Positions 8,970 through 17,883 are shown, numbered from the stretch's first letter. The stretch: 64,000 nt of DNA from Candidatus Allofournierella excrementigallinarum (GCA_019119025.1 DWXV01000024.1:1-64000), one strand, 5' to 3'. The notes: a model not told the origin generated them from the sequence alone. Numbers and translations: made by a program.

Positions 8970-8998
8970 ATTATACCGCCCTCAGAGCCCGTTGTCAA
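8970..8998 (-). promoter_or_regulatory. Promoter of the alaS T-box leader
   Basis: Perfect consensus: -35 TTGACA (8993-8998), 17-bp spacer, -10 TATAAT (8970-8975). The -35 lies inside the last codons of the PBP gene, whose stop is at 8982-8984. Confidence 0.92.
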
Positions 8999-10655
8999 CA
9001 CTGTTTTCGGCCTGGAAAGCCGCCTCGTCAGCGGTTTTGAGCCCGGCGTAGCCGCCCGGGTCCAGCCAGTAGAGCGCCTCGCAGACCTGGGCGAAGATCT
9101 CCCCGCAGCTCACAGCGGGTTCGGGGGTGCCGTCCTGCATGACCACGATGGTGTACTTTGGGTCCTCAGCAGGCCAGAAACCGGCAAACCAGTAGTTCAT
9201 CAGCTCCTCCCCCGCCTCGTTGTAGGTTCCGGTCTGGGCGGTGCCCGTTTTGCCCGCCGCGCTGCCATGGAGAGGCTGGGCGTCCCTGCCCAGGCCCCGC
9301 TCCACCACGCTGGCCAGCATCCCCTGCAAAGCGCCGGCATTCTCTTGCGACATCACCCGCCTGCTTTCGGGGGCATAGAGGGGCTGCACGGATCCGCCGC
9401 TGTCCTCGTCGATCACTGCTTCCAGAAAGCTGGGGGTGCGCCAGACGCCCTTTGCTGCAATGGCGTTGAAGGCGCCCGCCACCTGCACCGGCGTGGCCAG
9501 CAGCTCCCCCTGGCCGAAGCTGATACTGGCCAGCTGGCCCAGGTCCTGCAGGCGCTGGGCGTTTGGCAGGTTGCCCGCGGCGCTTTGCAGCCCGCCCGCC
9601 AGGTACACAGCGTCCCCGAAGCCGAAGTCCTCCGCGGTCTGGCTCACCGCTTCGCCGCCCAGCTTGAGGCCCAGCTCGATGAAAAAGCAGTTGCAGCTTT
9701 TTTCCAAGGCGCTGGTCAGGTTCATCTGCCCGTGGGCGCGGCTGAGGGCGCAGCGGTAGACGTGCCCGTTCAGGTCCACCGAGCCCTCACAGTCAAAGGT
9801 GTACCAGTCCCAGGTCTTTTCCAGCGCAGCGGCCGCCAGCACCGGCTTGAACACCGAGCCCACGTTGTACTGGCAGAACACCCGGTTGAGCAGCGACGTG
9901 TCCTGGGCCTCGATGCTCTTCTCCACGGCGCGGGGGTCGAACTCCGGCAGGCTGACGCTGGCCCGCACCCGGGCGGAGCCTACCTCCAGCACCAGCACGC
10001 AGCCCCGGGCCATGTTTTTCTGGGCCACTCCTTCGCAGGCCCGCTGGATGGTCTCGTCCAGCGTGAGCATCACCCCCGTGGACTGGCCCTGCCGGGTGAT
10101 GAGCTGCGGCTCGCTGCCGCCCACAAGACCGCCCTGGGCGGTGGTGACGCACTGGACGCTTTCCAACGTGCGCCGGCTGCCCAGCACCTCTTCAAAGGCC
10201 AGTTCCAATCCGCTGACCCCTTCCCCCTCGCCGTTCACATACCCCACCAGATGAGGCGCCACAGCCACCGGAAAATAGCGGCTGGGCACCGCGTAGGTGT
10301 AGATGCCCCGGGAGGAAAGGTCCTGATCCACCTGCACCAGAAAGGGCTCGTGAGAATTGCGCCGGCTGTACAGCAGCGACTGCTGGGCATAGGACACATG
10401 GTCGAACAGTTGGGCATAGCTGCTCTCGCCGGGAATGGACAGGGCGTAATACTCCACTCCATAGGCCGTGAGGTTTCGCCCCTTGCAGTCGTAGAGGTCG
10501 CCCCGGGAGTAATTCAGCGGCAGGGTGGTGACCGTCTGCGCCTGGGCAGTGTTGGCGTAGTTCCGATTCCGCGCCAACAGAAACAGGCGGCCCATCACCA
10601 CGCCGAACGCCGCGAGAAACGCCCCGAACAGAGCAACGATGCGCCGGGTAGTCAC
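8982..10655 (-). CDS. Class B penicillin-binding protein (transpeptidase)
   Basis: Membrane-anchored D,D-transpeptidase that cross-links peptidoglycan. From the GTG at 10655 it has 557 residues: a short cytoplasmic tail, one TM helix (about 6-27), an N-terminal PBP dimer-like region, and the transpeptidase domain. The active-site motifs are SVFK (nucleophile S267), SCN (about 320) and KTGTA (about 468). The GTG is preferred because the longer frame adds a basic, non-membrane leader; GGAAGGGGGG lies upstream. It resembles PbpA/FtsI/SpoVD-type enzymes but lacks a PASTA tail, so its division, elongation or sporulation role is open. Confidence 0.88.
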   Translation of the reverse strand: MTTRRIVALFGAFLAAFGVVMGRLFLLARNRNYANTAQAQTVTTLPLNYSRGDLYDCKGRNLTAYGVEYYALSIPGESSYAQLFDHVSYAQQSLLYSRRNSHEPFLVQVDQDLSSRGIYTYAVPSRYFPVAVAPHLVGYVNGEGEGVSGLELAFEEVLGSRRTLESVQCVTTAQGGLVGGSEPQLITRQGQSTGVMLTLDETIQRACEGVAQKNMARGCVLVLEVGSARVRASVSLPEFDPRAVEKSIEAQDTSLLNRVFCQYNVGSVFKPVLAAAALEKTWDWYTFDCEGSVDLNGHVYRCALSRAHGQMNLTSALEKSCNCFFIELGLKLGGEAVSQTAEDFGFGDAVYLAGGLQSAAGNLPNAQRLQDLGQLASISFGQGELLATPVQVAGAFNAIAAKGVWRTPSFLEAVIDEDSGGSVQPLYAPESRRVMSQENAGALQGMLASVVERGLGRDAQPLHGSAAGKTGTAQTGTYNEAGEELMNYWFAGFWPAEDPKYTIVVMQDGTPEPAVSCGEIFAQVCEALYWLDPGGYAGLKTADEAAFQAENSVDNGL

Positions 10656-10756
10656 AAGGCGCCGCCCCCCTTCCGCTTTTTTGTGCCGAAGCACACCGGC
10701 AGTATGGGCCCGAAGGCGTCGTCTTAAGCGCGATGGGTCTGCATTTTTGCAGCAAA

Positions 10757-10790
10757 AAGACCTGGCAAGCAAAACAGCTTGTCAGGTCTT
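10757..10790 (-). terminator. Terminator of the sugar/hydantoinase-type cluster
   Basis: Fourteen-bp arms (10757-10770, 10777-10790; one G-U pair) followed on the minus strand by TTTTT, immediately after the fructokinase gene. It closes the long minus-strand cluster. Confidence 0.8.
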
Positions 10791-10798
10791 GGCCTTGG

Positions 10799-11761
10799 CT
10801 ATTCCATGTTGTTCCAGCAGCGCAGCACATCCTCAAGGCCCGGCACGCTGGAGATGCCCCCGGGCCGGGTGGCGGAGAGCCCCGCGCTGGCGCATGCAAA
10901 GCCCACGATGGTTTCCAGCTCCCCGGCGCTGAGCGATCCGGGCGCTTTGCCCATTTCCAGCAGTTTCCACATGGCGCTGCCGCCGAAGATGTCCCCCGCG
11001 CCGGTGGTGTCGGCCACAGTGATGTTTTTCAGTGCGGCAACACGGCCCTTGGCGTTGGCGTTTTTGTACACGCACCCATCGCCGCCGCAGGTGACGAACA
11101 CCAGCTTTGCGCCGAATCGTTCAAAAATGCGATCGGCCCCTTCTTCCGGGGCAAGGCCGAAGAGGAAGTCCACCTCTTCGTCGCTGATCTTCACCACGTC
11201 CGCCTGGGACAGGCCCCAGAGCAGCTGTTCACGGGCCTCTTCGAGATCGGGCCAAAGGGGCTTGCGAAGATTCGGGTCATAGCTGATGAGTTTGCCCTGC
11301 TTTTTTGCGTATTCCACCGCCCGTCGGGTGGCGGTGCGGGCGGGCTCGCCGGTGAGGGACAGGCTGCCAAAATGGAACACCTTTGCTCCGTCGATGAGCG
11401 AGAGATCCAGCTCCTCAAAGGCAAGGCAGGTATCCGCGCCGGGCTTGCGGGCAAAGGAAAACTCCCGGTTGCCCGTTTGGTCCAGGGTGACAAAGGCCAG
11501 GGTGGTGAAAACGTCGTCTGCGCACACGACGCCCTTTGTCTCCACGCCGGCCTTTCGCAGGGTGGAGACCAGCAGGCGGCCGAAGGCGTCGTCCCCCACC
11601 TTGCCCAGCAGCGCGGTGCGGGCGCCGAATTTTGCCAGCGCAGCCAGATAATTGGCCGGCGCACCGCCCGGATGCGCCGCCATGGTGGGGTAACCGTCAT
11701 CGTCGGAACCGATGCAGGTGAAATCGATGAGAAGCTCGCCCAATGCCACAACGTCCATCAT
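10799..11761 (-). CDS. PfkB-family fructokinase
   Basis: ATP-dependent sugar kinase of the ribokinase/PfkB family, most like fructokinases (fructose to fructose-6-phosphate). Of 320 residues, the N-terminal GGAPANYLAALAKFG is the substrate-side signature, and DTTGAGDIFGG near residue 255 is the ATP/anion-hole motif with the catalytic Asp. It lies 9 bp after the lyxose/mannose isomerase gene and is the last gene of the cluster before a terminator. Together the pair could turn mannose into fructose-6-phosphate, or the kinase may act on a related ketose. Confidence 0.87.
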   Translation of the reverse strand: MMDVVALGELLIDFTCIGSDDDGYPTMAAHPGGAPANYLAALAKFGARTALLGKVGDDAFGRLLVSTLRKAGVETKGVVCADDVFTTLAFVTLDQTGNREFSFARKPGADTCLAFEELDLSLIDGAKVFHFGSLSLTGEPARTATRRAVEYAKKQGKLISYDPNLRKPLWPDLEEAREQLLWGLSQADVVKISDEEVDFLFGLAPEEGADRIFERFGAKLVFVTCGGDGCVYKNANAKGRVAALKNITVADTTGAGDIFGGSAMWKLLEMGKAPGSLSAGELETIVGFACASAGLSATRPGGISSVPGLEDVLRCWNNME

Positions 11762-11770
11762 TCCGTCACC

Positions 11771-12457
11771 TCACTTTGCCGCCGGATATTCGTTGCACAG
11801 CAGCCGGTAAGGTGGTTCGTCTTCCTCGATGGCGGGGAAACGGCCCACCGGCGGTTGAAACCGGTTGTCGGTGTTGTCGTCGTTGCACTGGCTGACCTCC
11901 CCCAGCAGCACCGGGCCGCTGCCCTCTTCCACGGTGAAGTCGTGGTAAAGGTATTGCTGGACGTGGATGCTCTCCCCGGGCGTCAGGCGGATCCGGGTGC
12001 CGGCGGGCACCGTGTAGGTGCGGCCGTCGGTATGCACGGTGACCTCCGACTGGTAGTCGATGGATTCGTCCGGCATGCTGTTGTAGACCCGGATCAGCAC
12101 ATTGCCGCCGCCCCGGTTGATGATGTCCTCGGTCTTATACCAGTGGAAGTGGTTGGGGGCATACTGGCCTTCTTTCAGGTAAAGCAGCTTTTCCGCGTAG
12201 ACCTTGGGGTATTTGTCCGCCATGGCGCGGTTGCCGTTGCGCAGGGTGATGAGGGAAAAGCCCACCTTGTCAAAATCGCCCAGGCCGTAGTCGGTGATGT
12301 CCCAGCCCAGCATGCAGTCGCGCACCTCGTCATACTCGTGGCCCAGCGTCTGCCATTCGTCGGGGGTGAAATGGCAAAAAGGCGGCAGATAGCAGCAGTA
12401 TTTTTGGCACATCGCCTCCAGTTCCCGGAGGGCTTTGTTGATCTCAGAGCGTTTCAT
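11771..12457 (-). CDS. D-lyxose (D-mannose) ketol-isomerase, cupin family
   Basis: Interconverts D-lyxose and D-xylulose; family members also isomerise D-mannose and D-fructose. The 228-residue cupin has a clear metal site, NHFHWYKTE (H103, H105, E110), characteristic of D-lyxose isomerases, with a further His in LYHDFTVEEG. Strong GGGAGG before the ATG. Its position beside a fructokinase suggests an aldose-to-ketose-phosphate branch feeding glycolysis. The family call is firm; the physiological sugar is inferred. Confidence 0.88.
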   Translation of the reverse strand: MKRSEINKALRELEAMCQKYCCYLPPFCHFTPDEWQTLGHEYDEVRDCMLGWDITDYGLGDFDKVGFSLITLRNGNRAMADKYPKVYAEKLLYLKEGQYAPNHFHWYKTEDIINRGGGNVLIRVYNSMPDESIDYQSEVTVHTDGRTYTVPAGTRIRLTPGESIHVQQYLYHDFTVEEGSGPVLLGEVSQCNDDNTDNRFQPPVGRFPAIEEDEPPYRLLCNEYPAAK

Positions 12458-12509
12458 GGGGCGTTACCTCCCTCTTGCTTTTGTATGGGGCCTGCGGGGC
12501 CGCAAATCG

Positions 12510-13106
12510 TTACAGCGTCTGCAAAAAGTTTTGGAACAGCCGCGCCAGCAGCGCGTGGCCCTCGTCGTTCGGGTGAAGGCCGTCCGGGGTATAGACGGAG
12601 AGATCTTCCCTCTCGTACAGGTCCAGCACGGGCAGGCCAAAGGCCGCCGCCGTTTGACGGATGGCCCGCACATAGTCGCACAGGTCCGCTTTGCCTTCCT
12701 TGTGTTCCACGGCCCGGCGCATCGGCGTTGCCACAACGATCTTCACGCCCGGGAACCTTTCCTCCAGGCGGGTGAACAGGGTGTGCAGCGCGCCCCAGAA
12801 GGTGGCCGGCGTGCGGTCGCCAAACGCCCCCAATGGCGCGTCGCCATGGCCGAAATCGTTGGTGCCGCCAAACACCACAACCGCGTCCGCCTCCGGGTCC
12901 ATCTGCAGCGCCCGGGTGCAAAAATCGTCGCCGGCGGGCTCGCAGTGCTGGGGCGCGATGCGGGTGCCCGCGACGCCGTAGTTGCGGCAAAGGGCGCCGC
13001 TCCTGTTTTCAAGCAGCCGCACAAAGCCATGTTCCGGCCCGCTGGCGCCCACGCCTTCGGTGATGCTGTCGCCCAGGATGTTCAGCTTTTTTCCTTTCAG
13101 TTCCAT
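12510..13106 (-). CDS. SGNH/GDSL-family hydrolase (cytoplasmic)
   Basis: Predicted esterase/deacylase. The 198 residues contain the four SGNH blocks: LGDSITEG (nucleophile S14), the block II Gly in GVAGTR, GGTND, and DGLHPNDEGH (catalytic Asp/His). No signal peptide is visible, so it should act on an imported substrate. Its start overlaps the end of the next upstream SGNH gene by 10 bp. It could remove acetyl or other acyl groups from a sugar; the substrate is unknown. Confidence 0.85.
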   Translation of the reverse strand: MELKGKKLNILGDSITEGVGASGPEHGFVRLLENRSGALCRNYGVAGTRIAPQHCEPAGDDFCTRALQMDPEADAVVVFGGTNDFGHGDAPLGAFGDRTPATFWGALHTLFTRLEERFPGVKIVVATPMRRAVEHKEGKADLCDYVRAIRQTAAAFGLPVLDLYEREDLSVYTPDGLHPNDEGHALLARLFQNFLQTL

Positions 13107-13744
13107 GCTCCCTGCTCCTTCAGCGCGGCGCGGATCACATCCGCCACATGAAGGCCAAGCCGTTCAAAGCCGCTCTCGGTAAGATGGACATAGTCCGCGT
13201 AATCCTCGGCGCCCCAGTCCCGCAAAAAGGCCCAGACGTCGTCGATCTGCACCCCCAGGGGTTCCAGCGCGGCTCTGGCAGCCTCGTTGTAGCGGGCGAT
13301 CTCGGCCCGGGTGCGGGGATTGGGGCCCATCGTGCCGTTGGGGTTGGGGGGCGAGGTGGTGGCGAACAGGATCTTTGCGCCGGGGAAATACCGGCGCAGC
13401 CGCTGGTGGATGCGCACCAGCATGGCCGCGTATTCCGCCTCGGAATTCAGCGGCCGGGGGTCTTTGTCCCAGTGGGCGGCGTCCCAGTGGCCGTTGTTCC
13501 AATGGACCAGCTTTACCGCCGCCGGGTCCGGGAACAGTTCTTTCCAGGCGGCAAGGCTGGTGTAGGTGTATTGGGTGTAGCGGCAGTTCTCCTCGGGGGA
13601 AACGAGCGTTGCACGCCCTTCCAGCGCCCTTTGCGCCCAGGGCTGGAACCCCATCCGAATGGAGTCGCCAATGAGAAAGACCTGGTTCGCTCCGTGCGCA
13701 GCGGCGCGGCGGCCGCCGCCCTCCTCGTCGTAGATCTGTGGCAT
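13097..13744 (-). CDS. Second SGNH/GDSL-family hydrolase
   Basis: 215 residues. LIGDSIRMGF carries the nucleophile (S28), VHWNNGHWD the block III Asn and HLTESG the C-terminal His. It is clearly divergent from its neighbour, so the pair is not a recent duplication. No signal peptide. The ATG at 13744 is preceded by AAAGGAGG. The overlap with the following SGNH gene implies coupled translation and suggests two deacylations in the same pathway, or different acyl positions on one substrate. Confidence 0.8.
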   Translation of the reverse strand: MPQIYDEEGGGRRAAAHGANQVFLIGDSIRMGFQPWAQRALEGRATLVSPEENCRYTQYTYTSLAAWKELFPDPAAVKLVHWNNGHWDAAHWDKDPRPLNSEAEYAAMLVRIHQRLRRYFPGAKILFATTSPPNPNGTMGPNPRTRAEIARYNEAARAALEPLGVQIDDVWAFLRDWGAEDYADYVHLTESGFERLGLHVADVIRAALKEQGAWN

Positions 13745-13760
13745 CCCCGCTTCGCCTCCT

Positions 13761-15119
13761 TTATCCGGCGTACTCCTCCAGGAACGCGCCGTTGTTTTTC
13801 AGTGTGTCCCGCAGCTGGTCGGTGTCCAGCTCGTTGGCGGGCTGGCCGGTGCGCACGCTCTGGGCCGCGGCGGTGCCCGCCGCCTGCCCCACCGCCATCA
13901 CGATGGGGGTGACCCGGATGGCCGCGCAGGCCTCGTGGGTGGTGCTGATGCAGCGGCCCGCCACGATCAGATTGTCCACTTCCGGGGCCACAAGGCAGCG
14001 GTAAGGCACCGAATACCAGCTGCCGGGCTTCAAAAATTCGTGCTTCATGCTGGCGCCGTCCGGCGAGTGGATGTCGATGGGATAGCCGCCCATGGCCACC
14101 GCGTCCGGGAACATGCGGTTGGCCAGCAGGTCCTGGGCGGTGAGTTTGTAGCAGCCGTTGATCTTACGGCTCTCCCGGATGCCGATGTTCGGGCCGGTGG
14201 AAACGATGCGGCAGTCCTCAAAGCCGGGAATGTGGTTGCGCATGAAGGCGACGATCTGATGGGCCTGGCGGCGGCCCTCGATCTCCGCTTCGGTGAGCTG
14301 GAAGGGGTCCACCGCGGATTTTTGCACCACGCGGGACATGTTCAGGATGAATTCCCCGGGGTTGTTGGTCTCAAAACAAAGCACCATGTCCCGGTCCACG
14401 TCAAACTCGCCGTTCTCCTTGGCCGCCCGGATCACCGAATAGGCGCCCTGGATGCCGGTGCGGGGGATCTGGTCCAGATGGTCGAAGGGGATGGTCTTCA
14501 GCATGTCGTTCCGGTTGCCGCGCACAAAGTCCATCACCTTTTCCCGATTCACGCCGTTGACCTTGATGTTCATGGTCATGGGTTGGGCAAGGTTGTCCTT
14601 GTCGCGGCCATACACGCTGGGGATGCCCGCGTTGGTGGCAAGGTCCGCGTCGGCGCTGCAGTCCAAAAAGACGTCCGCCTTTGCCTCGAAGAATCCGTTT
14701 TTGGAATAGAGGGTGACGCTGGAAATGTGCCCATTCTTCACGCTGCAGCCGGTGTAGACCGTGTGATAAAGCAACGTGACCCCGGCTTCCAGCGCCATCT
14801 CCTCCAACACCAGCTTGAGGCCCTCGGCGTCAAAGGGGGTGATGCTGCTGGCATAGCCCACAAAGTCTTCCATGTGGCCGGGCGAAAAGCCTTTTGCCTT
14901 CATGCGCTCCACGATCTCGTCCGGGATGCCCCGAACCACCTGGGTCGAGCCGGCGTGGAAGGTCATCTGGGGCCCCACGCCCGCGCAGGTGAGCGAGCCG
15001 CCCAGGTAGCCGTTCTGTTCCACCAGCAGCACGCTGGCCCCCTGCCGGGCCGCGGCAATGGCCGCCGTGACACCCGCGGGGCCGCCGCCGACGACGACCA
15101 CTTCATACTTCAGTTCCAT
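13761..15119 (-). CDS. FAD-dependent oxidoreductase (FAD_oxidored family)
   Basis: Flavoprotein dehydrogenase or oxidase of unknown substrate. From the ATG at 15119 the protein has 452 residues. VVVGGGPAGVTAAIAAARQG and LLVEQNGYLGG form the FAD-binding Rossmann motif at the N-terminus, and VDNLIVAGRCIS plus the VTPIVMAVGQAAG segment near the C-terminus are typical of the PF12831 group. The start lies 17 bp inside the upstream HExxH gene. It is embedded in the cluster after the hydantoinase gene, suggesting an oxidation step in the same pathway. Confidence 0.85.
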   Translation of the reverse strand: MELKYEVVVVGGGPAGVTAAIAAARQGASVLLVEQNGYLGGSLTCAGVGPQMTFHAGSTQVVRGIPDEIVERMKAKGFSPGHMEDFVGYASSITPFDAEGLKLVLEEMALEAGVTLLYHTVYTGCSVKNGHISSVTLYSKNGFFEAKADVFLDCSADADLATNAGIPSVYGRDKDNLAQPMTMNIKVNGVNREKVMDFVRGNRNDMLKTIPFDHLDQIPRTGIQGAYSVIRAAKENGEFDVDRDMVLCFETNNPGEFILNMSRVVQKSAVDPFQLTEAEIEGRRQAHQIVAFMRNHIPGFEDCRIVSTGPNIGIRESRKINGCYKLTAQDLLANRMFPDAVAMGGYPIDIHSPDGASMKHEFLKPGSWYSVPYRCLVAPEVDNLIVAGRCISTTHEACAAIRVTPIVMAVGQAAGTAAAQSVRTGQPANELDTDQLRDTLKNNGAFLEEYAG

Positions 15120-15675
15120 CCTCTTGTGCCTCCTTTTGCCGCAACAGGTCGTGATAGGTCCTTGCGAATGCGTGCGCGCCGATCTCCGAGAGGGCGCGCA
15201 GGCCGGTGCTGCCCAGCTTGACAGGGCCGATCTGCACCATGGCAACGGTGTAGTCCCGGCTGGTGAGGCCCAGCTCGGTCACCTCCAAAAAGTGAAAATA
15301 CTCGTGGCTGAGGATCAGGTCCACCGCCTGTTCATAGTCCAGGCCGTTTTCCCCGGCCCAAAGCGCAATGGACTTTTTATACAGGTTCACACATTTCTGA
15401 CCGGAGATGTAATCGCTGAAATAGCGCTGGCTGCCCGCCACGAAATCGGTGTCCTTTTCGTTCAGCTGCAGCCCGCTGCCTGTTACGATGGCCCGAAAAT
15501 CGCCCGACCCGTTCTCCCGCCGGAACACCTCCCGCGCCGCCGCGCAGCCTTTCTGCCAGGCCTTTTCCACGATGGCGGCCCGGTCCTCTGCGGGCACCTT
15601 GGAATAGCAGGGGTCGTAGGTCAGTTCCCGGTCGGCCAGCTCCCGGCCGGGAAAGGGAAAGCGAAACTCCTCCAT
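15103..15675 (-). CDS. Small HExxH zinc-peptidase-like protein, unknown function
   Basis: 190 residues, no signal peptide or TM helix. Residues 124-128 read HEYFH, a classic HExxH zinc motif, and SEIGAHAFAR places a possible third ligand, E164, about 36 residues downstream on a predicted helix, as in gluzincin-type or ImmA-like folds. The ATG at 15675 follows GGAGG. It starts 14 bp after hyuA and overlaps the FAD oxidoreductase gene, so it belongs to the operon. I do not recognise a named family; it might be a metal hydrolase of the pathway rather than a protease. Confidence 0.65.
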   Translation of the reverse strand: MEEFRFPFPGRELADRELTYDPCYSKVPAEDRAAIVEKAWQKGCAAAREVFRRENGSGDFRAIVTGSGLQLNEKDTDFVAGSQRYFSDYISGQKCVNLYKKSIALWAGENGLDYEQAVDLILSHEYFHFLEVTELGLTSRDYTVAMVQIGPVKLGSTGLRALSEIGAHAFARTYHDLLRQKEAQEDGTEV

Positions 15676-15689
15676 GGCGGCCTCCAACC

Positions 15690-17840
15690 TCACGCGTCCA
15701 CCCGCTTGGTGGCGGCCAGGATCAGGGGTTCCTCCTGGCGGCAGCCCGCCAGCTCCACGTTGCCCAGGCTGACGATCTGCTCGGGGCTCTGCATGCCGGA
15801 CAGGTCGATGATCCGTTTGCCCAGCACCACATAGACGTTGGGCAGGTTGGTGCCGCCGTCGTTGTATTCCGTCAGCTCCTCCAAAATCCACTCCAGGTCC
15901 TTTTCCCACTGGGCCACGGTGGTCTGACGCACCCAGGCGTTGTTCTTTTGCAGACGGATCACGCCCTCCTCGTCGATGAGGCGCAGCTGATGGGCGCTTT
16001 TCTTCACCAGGCCGAACAGCTTTTTCTCCACCTTGGCGTACTGCACCGCGTACATCACGCCGTTCTGGGCGGCCACCTGCAGCCCGCCGCGGTGAGCCTC
16101 CAGGTTTTCGGCCACGATGTCCAGCAGTTTGTCCAGCTCCAGCTTTTGGTTCATGCGGTCCTTGCTGCGCATCTCGGTGGCGCCCACCGCGATGGCCCGC
16201 ACGATGTTGCGCTGGGTGTCCACCTCCACGCTGACCTCCACCGTGCCGGGAGCCGCGCCGTTCTGGATGGCCTTGAGCTCCGCCTCGCGGCGCACGCTGA
16301 TGATGTCCTCGTCGGTGGGGTTGGTCACACTGCGCTCCACCATGTCCCGCACCATGGCCAGCGCCACGCCGATAGTGGAGATGACCGGGGCGTTCTTTGC
16401 GATGTAGGATTTGTGACCCATGGTCTGGGCCAGGTGGGGCACCACGGTGGCCGCGCCGCCGCCGCCGCCCACGAACACGGTGTGCCGCGGGTCCATCTCA
16501 TAGTCTTTGATCAGCTGGGAAGCCACCTTGCTGTTTTTGGCGGCCGCGAAATCCAGCACCTTGCGGGCGGCCTCCTCCACGGTGCAGCCCATGTTGTCCG
16601 CCAGGGGCTTCCAGGCTTTGCGGGCCGCCTCCACGTTGCCGTGGGCGTAGTCCTCCTCGCGTACAAAGCCCGCCAGATTGGCGGCGCCCGCCATGGTCAG
16701 CGCCACCCGCACGCCGTTCGCGCACTCGATGCAGGCGTACTCCGGGTCGCCCTCCATAGGCCGCACCGACACCAGCCGGGGCTCCACGATCTTGTCCTCC
16801 GGGGTGTACACCTCGTATTCCAGGCCGGCGATGTGGGCGCTGCGGGGGCCGGTGTTCACCGCCTTGCCATTGCGGATCTCCACCATGCTGCCGCCGCCGA
16901 TGCCCACGGTGCGCACGTCCAGGCTGTTCAGATAGGTCTTGTGGCCGCCCACCTCGGCGTAGCGGATCATCACCTTGCCGTCCTTCACGCAGGAGATGTC
17001 GGTGGAGGTGCCGCCCACCTCAAAGAAAATGCCGTCGGTGAGCTTTTCATACATCAGCGCGCCCGCCACGCCCGCGGCAGGGCCGGAGAGGATGGTCAGG
17101 ATGGGGCGGTTGCGCACCTCGTCCACCGTCATCACGCCGCCGTCGCACCGCATGACCATCAGCGGGCTCTCGATGCTGGCCGCCTTGATGCTCTCGTCGG
17201 TCATGGTGGCGGCCTCCAGCATTTTGGGCATGATGCTGGCGTTGACCACCGCCGTGCGGGTGCGGATCTTCAGGCCGTAGAGTTTGGAGATATCGTTGGT
17301 GGCGGTGCCGGGCAGCGAGATCTCGCGGCACAGCTCCACCGTGCGGTTCTCGTTGGCGGGGTCGTCCACACTGAAAGCCTCCGCGGCCACAAAACTGGTG
17401 CATCCCCTGCCCTTCAATTCCTCCAGCGCCTGCCGGATAGCCCCGTCCAGGTCCTGGGTGGAGGTGTCCACATAGCTGTTTTCCGAGCGCAGGAACTTGC
17501 CCGGCGCCAGCTCGATGTCGCCGATGGAGGTGTCGCCCTTGCTCTTGGCGCCCTGCAGGCCCTGGCCCAGCGTGACCACGCCGACCTTGGCCACGTCGCC
17601 CTCCAGCAGGGCGTTGGTGGCCTGGGTGGTGCCGTGGGCGATGAAGACCACGTCCTCCGGCGCGATGTTGCACTGCTCCATCACCTTGTGCAGCACCTGG
17701 ATGATGCCGGCGGCGACGCCCTCTTTCGCGTCGTGGGTGGTGGGGGTTTTCACGACGCCGATCACCTCATAGGTGTCGTTGTCGATGGCGACGGCATCGG
17801 TAAAAGTGCCGCCCACGTCAATGCCTATGCGAACTTTCAT
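15690..17840 (-). CDS. Hydantoinase/oxoprolinase-family ATPase (HyuA-like)
   Basis: ATP-dependent ring-opening enzyme family (N-methylhydantoinase, 5-oxoprolinase, acetone carboxylase alpha). The 716-residue protein starts MKVRIGIDVGGTFTDA, the actin-fold phosphate-1 motif, and carries EVGGTSTDIS and VGIGGGSMV in the Hydantoinase_A core. The C-terminal region from about 540 is an extension I cannot name. No HyuB partner is seen nearby, so an amide or lactam hydrolysis without the usual second subunit is inferred. The ATG at 17840 was chosen by GGAGG spacing over an ATG five codons upstream. Confidence 0.87.
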   Translation of the reverse strand: MKVRIGIDVGGTFTDAVAIDNDTYEVIGVVKTPTTHDAKEGVAAGIIQVLHKVMEQCNIAPEDVVFIAHGTTQATNALLEGDVAKVGVVTLGQGLQGAKSKGDTSIGDIELAPGKFLRSENSYVDTSTQDLDGAIRQALEELKGRGCTSFVAAEAFSVDDPANENRTVELCREISLPGTATNDISKLYGLKIRTRTAVVNASIMPKMLEAATMTDESIKAASIESPLMVMRCDGGVMTVDEVRNRPILTILSGPAAGVAGALMYEKLTDGIFFEVGGTSTDISCVKDGKVMIRYAEVGGHKTYLNSLDVRTVGIGGGSMVEIRNGKAVNTGPRSAHIAGLEYEVYTPEDKIVEPRLVSVRPMEGDPEYACIECANGVRVALTMAGAANLAGFVREEDYAHGNVEAARKAWKPLADNMGCTVEEAARKVLDFAAAKNSKVASQLIKDYEMDPRHTVFVGGGGGAATVVPHLAQTMGHKSYIAKNAPVISTIGVALAMVRDMVERSVTNPTDEDIISVRREAELKAIQNGAAPGTVEVSVEVDTQRNIVRAIAVGATEMRSKDRMNQKLELDKLLDIVAENLEAHRGGLQVAAQNGVMYAVQYAKVEKKLFGLVKKSAHQLRLIDEEGVIRLQKNNAWVRQTTVAQWEKDLEWILEELTEYNDGGTNLPNVYVVLGKRIIDLSGMQSPEQIVSLGNVELAGCRQEEPLILAATKRVDA

Positions 17841-17883
17841 AGAACTGGCCTCCACGTTATATCATTTTTTGGTCCTGGGATTC

